Shown: positions 48,685 through 57,566, counted from the first letter of the stretch. The stretch is 64,000 nt of DNA from Halomonas elongata (GCF_029081005.1 NZ_JAJQTQ010000016.1:39757-103756); one strand, 5' to 3'. Notes: generated by a model not told the origin, from the letters alone. Program-made: numbers and translations.

Positions 48685-49404
48685 TCAGAATGCCTGCCGA
48701 GCACTCGCCAGCCGCGCGATGACCTCGGGCAATTCGCTGGCGTGGTGGAGCGCGATGGCGCCCTCGGGCGTGGTTTCCTCGTCGGGGAAGTGGTTGAGGT
48801 GAATGACCTGCATGCCGGCGGCTAGCCCGGCTTCCACGCCTACCGCGGCATCGTCGATCACCACGCAGCGTTCGGGTGGATACCCCATGGCCTTGGCCGC
48901 CTTGAGGTAGAGGCCGGGGTCGGGTTTCCAGACTCCCAGGGTATAGGCGCTGAACAGGTGCTCGCCGAAGTGATGTGCCAGACCGGTGCTGGCCATGGCG
49001 CAGCGGATCTTGCTGTCGGGCCCGTTGGAGACGACGGCCCTGGGGTAGTCGGCCAGGGCGTCGAGGGCCTCGGGGATGCCGTCGATGGCGATGAGTTCCT
49101 CGCTCATGCGTGCCTGCATGCGGGTGCGCATGCAGGCCTCCAGGCGTGCGAGGCTGTCCTCGCTGAGGCGGCCGTAGCGACGCTGCTGGGTGGCGACGAT
49201 ATCGTGGAAGCGAACGCCCCGGAAGGCCTCCATGTACTGGCGGGCGGTGAAGGGGAGCCCATGCTCGGGCAGGACGTCGCCCATGACCTCGGCCAGCAGG
49301 ATCTCGCTGTCGACCAGGGTACCGTCGGAGTCGAACAGCAGGCAGAGGGGAGCCGAAGAGGAGGGAGCCGAAGCCGGCAGGGCGGAAGGCGAGGACGCGG
49401 ACAT
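48685..49404 (-). CDS. HAD-family sugar phosphatase, YieH-like (copy 1)
   Basis: 239 residues, HAD subfamily IA. The nucleophile motif is LLFDSDGTLVDSE, motif II is VVSNGP with Ser/Asn, the motif III Lys lies in VWKPDPGLYLKAAKAMG and the motif IV acids are in CVVIDDAAVG. The SNGP and SAYTLGVWKPDP stretches resemble E. coli YieH, a 6-phosphogluconate phosphatase. The N-terminal 18 residues are a Ser/Ala/Pro-rich extension absent from the second copy at 55761-56435. It follows the TRAP permease gene by 72 bases and is probably the last gene of the ketogluconate operon. Confidence 0.85.
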   Translation of the reverse strand: MSASSPSALPASAPSSSAPLCLLFDSDGTLVDSEILLAEVMGDVLPEHGLPFTARQYMEAFRGVRFHDIVATQQRRYGRLSEDSLARLEACMRTRMQARMSEELIAIDGIPEALDALADYPRAVVSNGPDSKIRCAMASTGLAHHFGEHLFSAYTLGVWKPDPGLYLKAAKAMGYPPERCVVIDDAAVGVEAGLAAGMQVIHLNHFPDEETTPEGAIALHHASELPEVIARLASARQAF

Positions 49405-49476
49405 GAAAGCCTCGTGGGTCGGTCGTGGATGGAGCGCCGCCGCCTAGTCTACCCGGCCGGGCGGCGCGATGCAGGC

Positions 49477-50784
49477 TCACACGAAATCGGGGGCGATCAG
49501 TCGGGGCAGCATCAGGATCAGGTCCGGATAGAGAATCAGCAGCAGAATCACGCCGAGCATGACGGCCAGGTACAGCAGCGTGGTGCCGAGCGCCTGGAGC
49601 AGCGGAATCCCGCCGATCTTCGCCGAGATCATCAGGCAGAGCCCATAGGGGGGCGTGATCAGCCCCAGGCCCAGTGCCATGACGCCGATGACGCCGAATT
49701 GCACCGGATGGACCCCGGCCTGCATGGCCAGGGGCTGGAAGATGGGTGCCATGATGGCCATGGCCGGCAGGGAGTCCATAAAGGTGCCGATGACCAGCAT
49801 GACGACGGTCATGATCAGCAGGAGCATCACGGGATCGCTGATATCGACGCCGGCCATCAGCTTGGGCGGGATCTGATAGAAGCTGATCAAATACCCGAAG
49901 ATCGCCGCGCCAACCAGGCTGAACAGCGACAGGGAGCAGAGGCGTACGGTGTCGGTGGAGGCATCGAGTATCTTGGAGGGACTGAGCTCCCGATAGACGA
50001 GGGTGCCCAGTGCCAGGGCATAGAGGACGGCGATCACGGCCGCCTCGGTGGGGGTGACCAGCCCCAGGGTGATGCCACCGATGATGACCACCGGGATGCC
50101 GGCGGCCAGCAGGCCATCCTTGCTCGAGTGCGCCAGTTCGGCCAGCGAGGCGCGACGCCGGACCGGCACCTGGTAGCGCCGCACATAGCCGACGTTGAGG
50201 GCCAACTGAGCCACGCCGATCATCACACCGGGCAGGATGCCGCCGAGAAACAGGCCGGCAATGGAGGTGTTGGTCAGGGCCCCCCAGACGATCATGTTGA
50301 TGGAGGGGGGGATGATGATGCCCATGACCGACGAGGCGGCGGTCACGGCCACCGAGAAATGGCTCGGGTACCCCTCGCGCTGCATGGCCGGTATCAGCAC
50401 GGTACCGACCCCGGCGCTGTCGGCCGTCGAAGAACCGGAGACGCCGGCGAACAGCATGCTGACCATCACGTTGACGTGCGCCAGGGCGCCCTTGAAGTGG
50501 CCCACCAGGCGCATGCACAGGGTAATCAGTCGGTCGGTGATACGGGCGGCGTTCATCAGGTTGCCGGCCAGCAGGAACAAGGGCACGGCAAGCAGCACGA
50601 ACGAGTCCATACCGTTGTACATGCGCTGGAACATGACCCAGTAGGTCAGGCGAGGGTCGAGCAGGATCATGCTCGCGGCGGTCAGCACCAGGGCCATGGC
50701 GATCGGTACCCCGGCGATGATCAGCACACCGAGCAGGCCGAACAGCAGCCAGGGCAGGATGAAGACGGCGTCCATGGGCATCAT
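49477..50784 (-). CDS. TRAP transporter large permease DctM (ketogluconate operon)
   Basis: 435 residues with about 12 membrane helices and DctM motifs (VPLFLLAGNLMNAARIT, FAGVSGSSTADSAGVGTVLIPAM, GIIIPPSINMIVWG, GLITPPYGLCLM). The ATG at 50784 overlaps the DctQ stop and has GGGAG upstream; an upstream extension of the frame into the DctQ gene is spurious. Confidence 0.93.
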   Translation of the reverse strand: MMPMDAVFILPWLLFGLLGVLIIAGVPIAMALVLTAASMILLDPRLTYWVMFQRMYNGMDSFVLLAVPLFLLAGNLMNAARITDRLITLCMRLVGHFKGALAHVNVMVSMLFAGVSGSSTADSAGVGTVLIPAMQREGYPSHFSVAVTAASSVMGIIIPPSINMIVWGALTNTSIAGLFLGGILPGVMIGVAQLALNVGYVRRYQVPVRRRASLAELAHSSKDGLLAAGIPVVIIGGITLGLVTPTEAAVIAVLYALALGTLVYRELSPSKILDASTDTVRLCSLSLFSLVGAAIFGYLISFYQIPPKLMAGVDISDPVMLLLIMTVVMLVIGTFMDSLPAMAIMAPIFQPLAMQAGVHPVQFGVIGVMALGLGLITPPYGLCLMISAKIGGIPLLQALGTTLLYLAVMLGVILLLILYPDLILMLPRLIAPDFV

Positions 50785-51383
50785 GGCGTTCTCCCGTCGG
50801 ACGAGGTGAGAGAGGGGTCCAGTTCGCTGCCGTGTTCGCCGTGCGCGTCGAGGGCCTCCTCCACGGCGTCGGGCGTGTCGAGGTCGGCTTCCATGCGGGA
50901 CATGCCGTCGAGCAGGGCGTGCAGCAGCCGCTGAGCGCTGAACAGGATGATGAGCAGGCCGCTGACGCTGAAGGCCGAATAGACGTAGATCATCGACAGT
51001 CCCGACGCGGTGGCCTCGCGTCGCAGGCCGGACAGGGCGAAGTCCTTGCCGTGGACGACGAAGAGCAGGCCGACGGCCAGACAGGCAAGATCGCGGATCC
51101 AGCGTGTCACCAGGCTGGCTCGCGAGCCGCGGGGGAATGCCTCGAGGACGAAGTGGTCGGCATGTAGCACGCCGATGGCGGTGCCCAGCATGATCATCCA
51201 TTGAAAGGCGAAACGGCTGAATTCCTCGGTCCAGTACAGGCGGGGCATCAGGGGCAGGTTGCGGCTGACGATCTGGTAGACGATCAGGGCGATGAAGCCG
51301 AACAGCAGGGCCAGCAAGAGCCAGTGAAGGCAGCGCTCCAGCCCGCGATTGAGGTGAGTCAGGCCTTGCAACAGGCGTCTCAT
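50781..51383 (-). CDS. TRAP transporter small permease DctQ (ketogluconate operon)
   Basis: 200 residues with four membrane helices and the stretch RLYWTEEFSRFAFQWMIMLGTAIGVLHADHFVLEAF typical of DctQ (quoted in part: WTEEFSRFAFQW). GGGAGGA precedes the ATG at 51383. The last 35 residues are an acidic tail. Confidence 0.87.
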   Translation of the reverse strand: MRRLLQGLTHLNRGLERCLHWLLLALLFGFIALIVYQIVSRNLPLMPRLYWTEEFSRFAFQWMIMLGTAIGVLHADHFVLEAFPRGSRASLVTRWIRDLACLAVGLLFVVHGKDFALSGLRREATASGLSMIYVYSAFSVSGLLIILFSAQRLLHALLDGMSRMEADLDTPDAVEEALDAHGEHGSELDPSLTSSDGRTP

Positions 51384-51447
51384 GGTGGCGTCCTCCCGAA
51401 GGCGAGATCCGGAGGCCGGGGCGCCACGCGCCCCGGCCGGCAAGGGG

Positions 51448-52449
51448 TCACTGAACGTCGGCGATCTTCTGGCGCAGTTCGGTCAGCCCCATCTCCTCGA
51501 CGACCTCGGCGAGCGGTTCGCGGACGATCTCCTGCATGCGTTGCCGGTCCAGCTCATGCAGGGTGGCGCCTTCCTCGACGAGCAGGTCCAGGGCCTCGGC
51601 ATCCTGTTCAAGCTGGATCTGGCGTGCATAGCTCGCGGCCTCGCGGGCGGCTTCCATCACGGACTGCTGCTGGCTCTCGTCGAGGCGGTCCCAAGACATC
51701 TGCGACATGGTCAGCAGCCGTACGGTGATATCGTGTTCGGAAAGGCCGATGTGCGGGGCGACTTCATGGAACCGCATGCGGTGGATCCACTCGGCCTCGT
51801 TGAGCAGCCCGTCGATGGCGCCGAGCTGCAGGCCCGTGTAGATCTCCTTCCAGGCCATGACCGTGGGTTCGGTACCCAGTGCCGACCAGGCGGCGATCAA
51901 GGGCTCGGTCGGGTTGGTGCGCAGTTTCATGCCTTCCAGGTCGTCGAGGCTCTCGAGCGGGCGGCTGCTGACGATCTGCCGCTTGCCGCCGCCGAAGAAG
52001 GCCAGCACCTTGACGCCGGTCTCGTCCGTGATGCGATCGGCGATCTCGCGGCCCACGTCGCCATCGAGCACGGCCTGCCAATGGTCCTGGTCGCGATACA
52101 GGAAGGGGATGGAGAAGACATTGGCGGTGGACGAGAAGTCGGTGATCAAGCCGGGGTTGATGATCGACAGGTCCAGTGCGCCGGCCATCTGCTGCTCGAA
52201 CATTTCGGTTTCATGGCCGAGCACCGAGTTGCCCATGATCTGGACGCCGATATCGCCGTCGCTCTTGTCCTCGACCAGCTCCTGGAAGCGGGTCGCACCG
52301 AGGTGGTAGGCGGTGTCCTCGGTGCCGCCGTGGCCGAAGCGCAACTCGACTGCCTGGGCGAGGCCCGCCGTGCCGAGTGTGGCGAGCAGGGTGGCGCCGG
52401 TGATGAGGTGCTTGATCAAGTGCCTTGCTTGTGTGCGTGTCGTGAGCAT
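51448..52449 (-). CDS. TRAP transporter substrate-binding protein DctP (ketogluconate operon)
   Basis: 333 residues with a signal peptide (HLITGATLLATLGTAGLAQA, cleaved before VELRF). DctP landmarks are FGHGGTEDTAYHLGA, DLSIINPGLIT and LEGMKLRTNPTEP with the carboxylate-binding Arg. Two genes for sugar-acid metabolism lie upstream, so 2-ketogluconate or a related acid is the probable ligand. It lacks a close promoter signal in the 95-base gap after the reductase gene. Confidence 0.9.
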   Translation of the reverse strand: MLTTRTQARHLIKHLITGATLLATLGTAGLAQAVELRFGHGGTEDTAYHLGATRFQELVEDKSDGDIGVQIMGNSVLGHETEMFEQQMAGALDLSIINPGLITDFSSTANVFSIPFLYRDQDHWQAVLDGDVGREIADRITDETGVKVLAFFGGGKRQIVSSRPLESLDDLEGMKLRTNPTEPLIAAWSALGTEPTVMAWKEIYTGLQLGAIDGLLNEAEWIHRMRFHEVAPHIGLSEHDITVRLLTMSQMSWDRLDESQQQSVMEAAREAASYARQIQLEQDAEALDLLVEEGATLHELDRQRMQEIVREPLAEVVEEMGLTELRQKIADVQ

Positions 52450-52544
52450 GTCGCTACCTCTTGATTGTTATGGGGTATCGCCGGGGCGAAGTGGGATGGG
52501 TGCGGCCCTGGTGCCCGGCTCGGCCAGGGCGTCGTCGGTCGAGG

Positions 52545-53525
52545 TCATGAGACCTTCAAGCCGCTTGCATTGACCGGACTGGGCGGCCGCTCACCGTTCA
52601 GGGCGGCGAGGATATTGGCGACCGCGCGGTCGGCCATGGCGGTGCGCGTCTCGTGGGTCGCCGAGCCGATGTGGGGCAGGGCCACGACGTTGGCCATGTG
52701 AGGCAGTGGCGAGTCCGTCGGCAGCGGTTCCTGCTCGAAGACATCGAGGCCGGCGGCGTGCGGTGTGCCCGTGCGGAGCGCCTCGATCAGTGCCGTTTCA
52801 TCGACCACCTTGCCGCGGGCGACGTTGACGAAGATCGCCGAGGGTTTCATCAGCGCGAACTCGCGGGCGCCGAACAGGTGCTGTGTGTCGGCGTTGAGGG
52901 GCACGGTGACGCAGACGATGTCGGCCTCGGCGAGCAGCTCATCGAGGTCGCGGCGCCGGGCGCCGAGTTCGGTCTCGAGCTCGGGCTTGGGCGAAGCGTT
53001 GGAGTAGAGAATGGGCATGCCGAAGCCCAGGGCGCCGCGTCGCGCGATGGCGGCGCCGATGCGGCCGAAGCCGACCATGCCGAGTGTCTTGCCGTGCACG
53101 TCGGTGCCAAACCATTCCTTGCCGATGCTCTCGCGCCACTCGCCGCGCTGGACCATCCCGGCCAGCTCCACGGCCCGGCGCGCCGTGGCCATGATCAGCA
53201 GAAAGCCGGTGTCGGCGGTGGTCTCGGTCAGCACGTCGGGGGTATTGCACAGCAGGATGCCGCGCCGGGTCAGTTCGTCCACCGGGTAGTTGTCATAGCC
53301 TACCGAGATGCTGGCGATGGCCTCGAGGTGCGGCGCCCGGTCGAGCAGCGCCGGGGTGATCGGCAGGCTGGCGCCGACCAGGCCGTGCGCCTTGCCCAGG
53401 GCGTCGAGGAAGGCGGGATCCTCGGTGCCTTCGACCTCCGGCAGGTAGTCGACATGGAAGTCGCGCTCCAGCCGTTCGAGCTGACCCTCGTCGAGGGAGC
53501 GGTATACCAGGATGCGCTTGGTCAT
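52545..53525 (-). CDS. D-isomer-specific 2-hydroxyacid dehydrogenase, ketogluconate reductase type
   Basis: 326 residues. The NAD(P) site is GMVGFGRIGAAIARRG, and the catalytic triad is Arg in NVARGKVVDE, Glu in DVFEQEPLP and His in LPHIGSATHETR. These features match GhrB/TkrA and the Pseudomonas KguD, which reduce 2-ketogluconate or its 6-phosphate. Between a PtxS-like regulator with kinase and a TRAP importer, a KguD role (2-keto-6-phosphogluconate to 6-phosphogluconate) is most likely. GGAGGAATT precedes the ATG, which overlaps the kinase stop (ATGA). Glyoxylate/hydroxypyruvate reduction is the alternative. Confidence 0.87.
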   Translation of the reverse strand: MTKRILVYRSLDEGQLERLERDFHVDYLPEVEGTEDPAFLDALGKAHGLVGASLPITPALLDRAPHLEAIASISVGYDNYPVDELTRRGILLCNTPDVLTETTADTGFLLIMATARRAVELAGMVQRGEWRESIGKEWFGTDVHGKTLGMVGFGRIGAAIARRGALGFGMPILYSNASPKPELETELGARRRDLDELLAEADIVCVTVPLNADTQHLFGAREFALMKPSAIFVNVARGKVVDETALIEALRTGTPHAAGLDVFEQEPLPTDSPLPHMANVVALPHIGSATHETRTAMADRAVANILAALNGERPPSPVNASGLKVS

Positions 53526-54517
53526 GGGGAATTCCTCCGGGCGGTGTCGTCGAGGGCGGCTTCGAGACGTGCGAGACGGTCGCGATGGGGCAGGCCTTCC
53601 ATGTCGCCGGAGACCTGTACGGCCTCGGCACCGATCAGGCAGCCGCGCTGCAGGGCTCGGTACGGCGAGCCGCCATCCAGCAGGGCGCTGATCACGCCGA
53701 CCGCGAAGCCGTCGCCGGCGCCGACGGTATCGACCACCTCGGCCACCGGGACACCGGGCACGCTGAAGGCCTGCTCCTCGCCGCCGAGGCGGCCGCGATA
53801 GTAGCCGCCTTCCGGGCCGAGCTTGAGGAAGACCGCCTCGGCGCCCCGGTCAAGATAGAAACCGGCGATGTCGTGGGGCGTTTCCTGGCCCGTCAGCAAC
53901 TGGCCCTCGGCGAGCCCCGGCATGACCCAGTTGGTGTGGGCGGCCAGGTCGTTGAGGGTCTCGCGCATCGCGCGTTCGCTGGACCAGAGGCTGGGGCGCA
54001 GATTGGGATCGAAGGACAGGCTGGCGCCATGTCGGCGTGCCTCGCCGAGCAGGTGCCGGGAGAGCTCGCGGCAGCTCGTCGAGAGCGCCGGCGGGATGCC
54101 GGTGGCGTGCAGGTGTTGCAAGGCCGAGAAGTCGACATCGTCGGCATCGGCCGGAGAAAGCTGGCTGGCAGCGCTGCCCAGTCGACGATATTCGACGCGC
54201 GGATCGGCGCCATCCTGCGCGCGTTCCTTGAAGACCAGGCCGGTGGCGTGGTTGGTGTCGGTGAACAGATGGCGGCAGTCAAGCCCCTCGTGCTCGAGGG
54301 TGGCTCGCAGATAACGACCGAAGCTGTCGTCGCCGACGCGGCTCAGCCAGCCGACATGAAAGCCCAGGCGGGCCAGACCGATGGCGACGTTGGTGTCGGC
54401 GCCGGCGATGCGTCGCCGAAATCGCTCCACCTCGGCCAGGTCACCGGTCGTCTCGGCCACGAAGAGGGTCATGGCCTCGCCGAAGGAGAGAAGCGCTGGG
54501 GAGGGTGCTGTGGTCAT
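53522..54517 (-). CDS. PfkB-family sugar kinase (KguK/KdgK type)
   Basis: 331 residues of the ribokinase-like family. The N-terminal substrate site ALLSFGEAMTLFV and RIAGADTNVAIGLARLG, and the C-terminal signature VVDTVGAGDGFAVG with the catalytic Asp, are intact. KdgK (2-keto-3-deoxygluconate kinase) and KguK (2-ketogluconate kinase) are alike; KguK is favoured by the adjoining reductase and PtxS-like regulator. Dual use for the 2-keto-3-deoxygluconate made by the gulonate operon cannot be excluded. Overlaps both neighbours by four bases. Confidence 0.87.
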   Translation of the reverse strand: MTTAPSPALLSFGEAMTLFVAETTGDLAEVERFRRRIAGADTNVAIGLARLGFHVGWLSRVGDDSFGRYLRATLEHEGLDCRHLFTDTNHATGLVFKERAQDGADPRVEYRRLGSAASQLSPADADDVDFSALQHLHATGIPPALSTSCRELSRHLLGEARRHGASLSFDPNLRPSLWSSERAMRETLNDLAAHTNWVMPGLAEGQLLTGQETPHDIAGFYLDRGAEAVFLKLGPEGGYYRGRLGGEEQAFSVPGVPVAEVVDTVGAGDGFAVGVISALLDGGSPYRALQRGCLIGAEAVQVSGDMEGLPHRDRLARLEAALDDTARRNSP

Positions 54518-55575
54518 GGTCGTGTCTCGTCGGGAGTGGTATCGAGGTCTTCGGTGCCGGAGCGGCAGGTCGAGGCTCGAGGAATCAGGGTCGGTGTGAA
54601 GCGCTCGTGGCGTGGCTCGGGCGTGGCCCGTTCGGCCTGACGGGCGCGCAGTCGATCGACGGCCGCCTGGCCGATGGCGTCGGTCGGCTGGGCCAGTGTG
54701 GTGATGCCTGGGGTGACCAGCTGGCACCAGTCGAGCTCGTCGATTCCCATCAGGCCGGTGTCGCCGAGCGGTATCCGGCGAGCCTGGAGAGCACGGGTCA
54801 CCGCCAGGGTGACCTGGCCGTTGCCGCACAAAATGGCGGCGGGATGCCCGTCCGAGGTATCGAGGAAGGCGCTCAACCCATGATCGAGGCCGGCCGTGTC
54901 GCCGAGCTCGAGACTCAGGACCTCGCCCTCGAGTCCGTGCGATGCGTGGTTCGCCTCGAAGCGTGCCATCCGCGCCTGGCGTGAACTGGCCCTGGCCGGG
55001 GGTTCGGTGACGAACAATACCCGGCGGTAGCCCTGCTCGGTCAGGTGGTCGAGGGCCATGTCGATGGCCCGGTCGTTGTCGAGCCCGACCTCGTCGGCAT
55101 CGATGCCTTCCAGGGAGCGGTCGAGCAGCACCAGGGGCAGGCCGTCGCCGGCGAGTTCGGCGAGGGCATCGCCGTGGCGGCCGGCGGCGTTCACGATCAG
55201 CCCCTCGATCCGGTAGGACGTCAGCAGCGACAGGTTTCGGTGCTCCAGCGTCGGGTCGTTGTCGGTGTTGCAGACCATCAATGACAGCCCCTGTCGCCGA
55301 CAGGCCTGCTCGACACCGTGCATCACTGCCACCGAAAAGGGATTGCGGATATCGGCGACCAGCATGCCGACCAGGCCCGAAGGGCCGCCCTTGAGGCCTC
55401 GGGCCATAGGGTTGGGCTGGTAGCCGAGGCGCTCGGCGGCCTGGACGATCCGCTGCTGCATGCTGGCGGAGAGACGCTCGCGCTCACCGCTGTAGTAGCG
55501 GGAGACGCTGGTCTTCGAGACGCCGGCGTCGCGGGCGACTTCCAGAATGGTGGCGGGGCGAGACGTCACGGGCAT
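54514..55575 (-). CDS. LacI-family regulator, PtxS-like
   Basis: 353 residues. The LacI helix-turn-helix is at the start (ATILEVARDAGVSKTSVSRYYSGERERLS, in pieces) with the hinge segment NPMARGLKGG, then the periplasmic-binding-protein-like effector domain (GMLVADIRNPFSVAVMHGVEQACR). This N-terminal half resembles what I recall of PtxS, the 2-ketogluconate-responsive repressor of Pseudomonas. The ATG at 55575 places the helix-turn-helix correctly; the ATG at 55635 would put a palindromic operator inside the gene. It heads the minus-strand operon running to the YieH-like phosphatase. Confidence 0.88.
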   Translation of the reverse strand: MPVTSRPATILEVARDAGVSKTSVSRYYSGERERLSASMQQRIVQAAERLGYQPNPMARGLKGGPSGLVGMLVADIRNPFSVAVMHGVEQACRRQGLSLMVCNTDNDPTLEHRNLSLLTSYRIEGLIVNAAGRHGDALAELAGDGLPLVLLDRSLEGIDADEVGLDNDRAIDMALDHLTEQGYRRVLFVTEPPARASSRQARMARFEANHASHGLEGEVLSLELGDTAGLDHGLSAFLDTSDGHPAAILCGNGQVTLAVTRALQARRIPLGDTGLMGIDELDWCQLVTPGITTLAQPTDAIGQAAVDRLRARQAERATPEPRHERFTPTLIPRASTCRSGTEDLDTTPDETRP

Positions 55576-55591
55576 GGCGCTTCCGTATCGA

Positions 55592-55607
55592 ATGGGAACG
55601 TTCCCAT
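55592..55607. promoter_or_regulatory. Operator palindrome of the PtxS-like regulator
   Basis: ATGGGAACGTTCCCAT is a perfect 16-bp palindrome with a central CG, the usual form of LacI-family operators, 16 bases upstream of the regulator's ATG. It probably mediates control of the whole ketogluconate operon. No second copy was noticed in the window. Confidence 0.82.
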
Positions 55608-55760
55608 CGTAGGCAGCACGCTTCGTGAACCGCAAGGTTATCGGGTCTAGACAAAGGTCGAAAGACGAACCAACCCGCTGATCGAGGAGGAAATATGGTG
55701 CCTCCAGCGAGCTGGCGTGGTGCGATGCGGGCTATCTTCGGTGGTCTGGTCCCGGGCCGG

Positions 55761-56435
55761 TCAGTTCGCCATGGCCTGCGACTGGGTCAGGCGTGAGATG
55801 ACGGTGGGCAACTGGAACATGCTGGTGATGGCGATGGCACCCTCGGGCGTTTCCTCGGCGTCGGGGAAACGATTGAGGTGGACTACCGTCATGCCGGCGG
55901 CCAGTGCCGCCTTCACGCCGACGATGGAGTCGTCGATGGCCACGCAATCCGCCGCGGCGAAGCCCATCAGGCTGGCGGCGTGGAGGTAGAGGCAGGGGTC
56001 GGGCTTCCAGCATTGGGCATCGTAGGCGCTGAACAGGTGGTCGCCGAAGAGCAGATCCAGCCCGGTGGCTTTCAGGGAGGTGCGGATCTTGTTCTCCGGC
56101 CCGTTGGAGACCACGCCCATGGGAATGCCCGAAAGTGCCGCCAGGGCTTCGGTGGCGCCGTCGATCGATGTGAGGTCGGTGGCCAGGCGTCGGTTGAGGT
56201 TGGCACGCATTTCCCGTTCGAGCGGCTCCAGGCGGTGCGCGTCCACGGCGCCGTGGCGACGCTCTAGCTCGGCGACGATGTGTCGGAAGCGTGCGCCGCG
56301 AAACTCGCCGATGTAGTCGCTGGCCTCAAAGGGCAGGCCCACGGCATTGAGGCTGGTCGCCATCTCGTCGGCCAGCAGCGGTTCGCTGTCGACCAGGGTG
56401 CCATCGCAATCGAAGAGCAGGCAGAGAGGGCGCAT
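55761..56435 (-). CDS. HAD-family sugar phosphatase, YieH-like (copy 2)
   Basis: 224 residues. HAD motifs are LLFDCDGTLVDSE, VVSNGP, Lys in CWKPDPCLYLHAASLMG and CVAIDDSIVG. It is a clear paralogue of the product of 48685-49404: both have GPxxKIR, FGxHLFSAY, WKPDP and PEGAIAI/ALH-type ends (HLNRFPDAEETPEGAIAI versus HLNHFPDEETTPEGAIAL). The 6-phosphogluconate phosphatase YieH is the nearest recognised relative. The ATG at 56435 is preferred to 56474, which adds a non-conserved leader. It stands as a separate unit upstream of the ketogluconate operon. Confidence 0.85.
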   Translation of the reverse strand: MRPLCLLFDCDGTLVDSEPLLADEMATSLNAVGLPFEASDYIGEFRGARFRHIVAELERRHGAVDAHRLEPLEREMRANLNRRLATDLTSIDGATEALAALSGIPMGVVSNGPENKIRTSLKATGLDLLFGDHLFSAYDAQCWKPDPCLYLHAASLMGFAAADCVAIDDSIVGVKAALAAGMTVVHLNRFPDAEETPEGAIAITSMFQLPTVISRLTQSQAMAN

Positions 56436-56534
56436 TGTCACCGAGCCTCGTTGGGGATGTTGGAAAGCGAACACGTTGTCCTCTTGGGGTCAGCTTGTGC
56501 TCACTGTTAATTAAAGACCATGTGGCGCACTTTG

Positions 56535-56558
56535 TGAACAGTGTTTTTCAACTGTTCA
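56535..56558. promoter_or_regulatory. Perfect 8-bp inverted repeat between the MmyB-type regulator and phosphatase genes
   Basis: TGAACAGT-N8-ACTGTTCA lies 37 bases past the regulator's stop and 100 bases before the phosphatase start on the same strand. The loop has GAAAAAC on the minus strand. It could be an operator for the phosphatase gene or a weak terminator of the regulator gene. Confidence 0.45.
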
Positions 56559-56594
56559 TCATCGCTGCACCGAGTGTCGCCGATTCGCGAAATA

Positions 56595-57455
56595 TCAATT
56601 CTCCTCCATGGCCGGCGATGCTTCCAGCCACGCATCGAACATCTCGTGCCTGGGGTGCGACGCGCAGGCCGCGTAGTAGACCAGGCGCAGATGGCGATCC
56701 TCATCCAGGGTGAGGGTCATGTGTTCGAAATCGAGCGTGCCGATGTCCGGGATGAACAGTGAACGTCGGCCGAGACAAGGGCCGTGGATATCCTGCTGTC
56801 GCCACCATGTCTTGAAGTCCGGTGCGACGCCTTCCAGTTCCTGGACCAGTTGCTCGATCTCGCTGTCCTCGGGGGCACTGGCGTAGTCCTGACGAAAGCT
56901 GGACACCAGGCGTGGGGCTTGCTGCTCCCAGGCATCGAAGAGTCGGCGAGTGGCGTCGTCGACGAACAGCATCCATAGCAAGTTGCGTCGTTCCGGCGGT
57001 TGTGCCGAGAAGGCGAAGACACGATCGGCGGCAGCGTTCCAGGCCAGTACATCCCACCGAAGATTGAGCACATAGGCGGGACGGTGCGACAGATCGTCGA
57101 GCAGCCGTTGGGCCAGGTCGGGCATGGTGCACCAGGTCCGCTTGCTCTCGGTCGGTGGACGCCGGTGAACGAGTAGATAGAGGTGGCGGCGCTCGGCGGC
57201 ATCCAGTCGCAATACTCGGGCGAGGCGGTCCAGAAAACCCGTGGAAACGCCGATGTCTCGCCCTTGTTCCAGCCAGGTGTACCAGGTTACCCCGACGCCG
57301 GCCAACGCGGCGACTTCTTCCCGTCTCAGGCCTGGAGTGCGACGGCGGTTGCCGCGAGGCAGCCCCAGTGTTTCCGGCGACAGGCGTTCCCGGCGACTCT
57401 TCAGGAAGTCCGACAGTTCGGGGCGGGTGCGTGCCAAGCTGCGTGATGCGCCCAT
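56595..57455 (-). CDS. XRE-family regulator with MmyB-like ligand domain
   Basis: 286 residues. The helix-turn-helix near residues 10-85 shows LPRGNRRRTPGLRREEVAALAGVGVTWYTWLEQGRD (in pieces), the hallmark of MmyB-type regulators; the C-terminal PAS-like domain follows (RPAYVLNLRWDVLAWNAAADRVF, then LLWMLFVDDATRRLF). Members often regulate a divergent redox enzyme or efflux gene. The MFS pump gene starts 111 bases away on the other strand, with a dyad between them. The start lacks a strong ribosome binding site. Confidence 0.88.
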   Translation of the reverse strand: MGASRSLARTRPELSDFLKSRRERLSPETLGLPRGNRRRTPGLRREEVAALAGVGVTWYTWLEQGRDIGVSTGFLDRLARVLRLDAAERRHLYLLVHRRPPTESKRTWCTMPDLAQRLLDDLSHRPAYVLNLRWDVLAWNAAADRVFAFSAQPPERRNLLWMLFVDDATRRLFDAWEQQAPRLVSSFRQDYASAPEDSEIEQLVQELEGVAPDFKTWWRQQDIHGPCLGRRSLFIPDIGTLDFEHMTLTLDEDRHLRLVYYAACASHPRHEMFDAWLEASPAMEEN

Positions 57456-57482
57456 TCGGGTACTCGAAGTAATAGAATAATT

Positions 57483-57497
57483 GGTTAAATTGTAACC
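57483..57497. promoter_or_regulatory. Dyad in the divergent MmyB-type regulator / MFS region
   Basis: GGTTA-N5-TAACC is a perfect 15-bp dyad, 28 bases before the regulator start and 69 bases before the MFS start. Candidate operator of the divergent regulator. Confidence 0.55.
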
Positions 57498-57566
57498 CTA
57501 TAAACAAGCTCGGACCATAGCTCCTCCCATGAGGCCAAGGGCCTCGGAACCAAGGAGGAGTGACAC

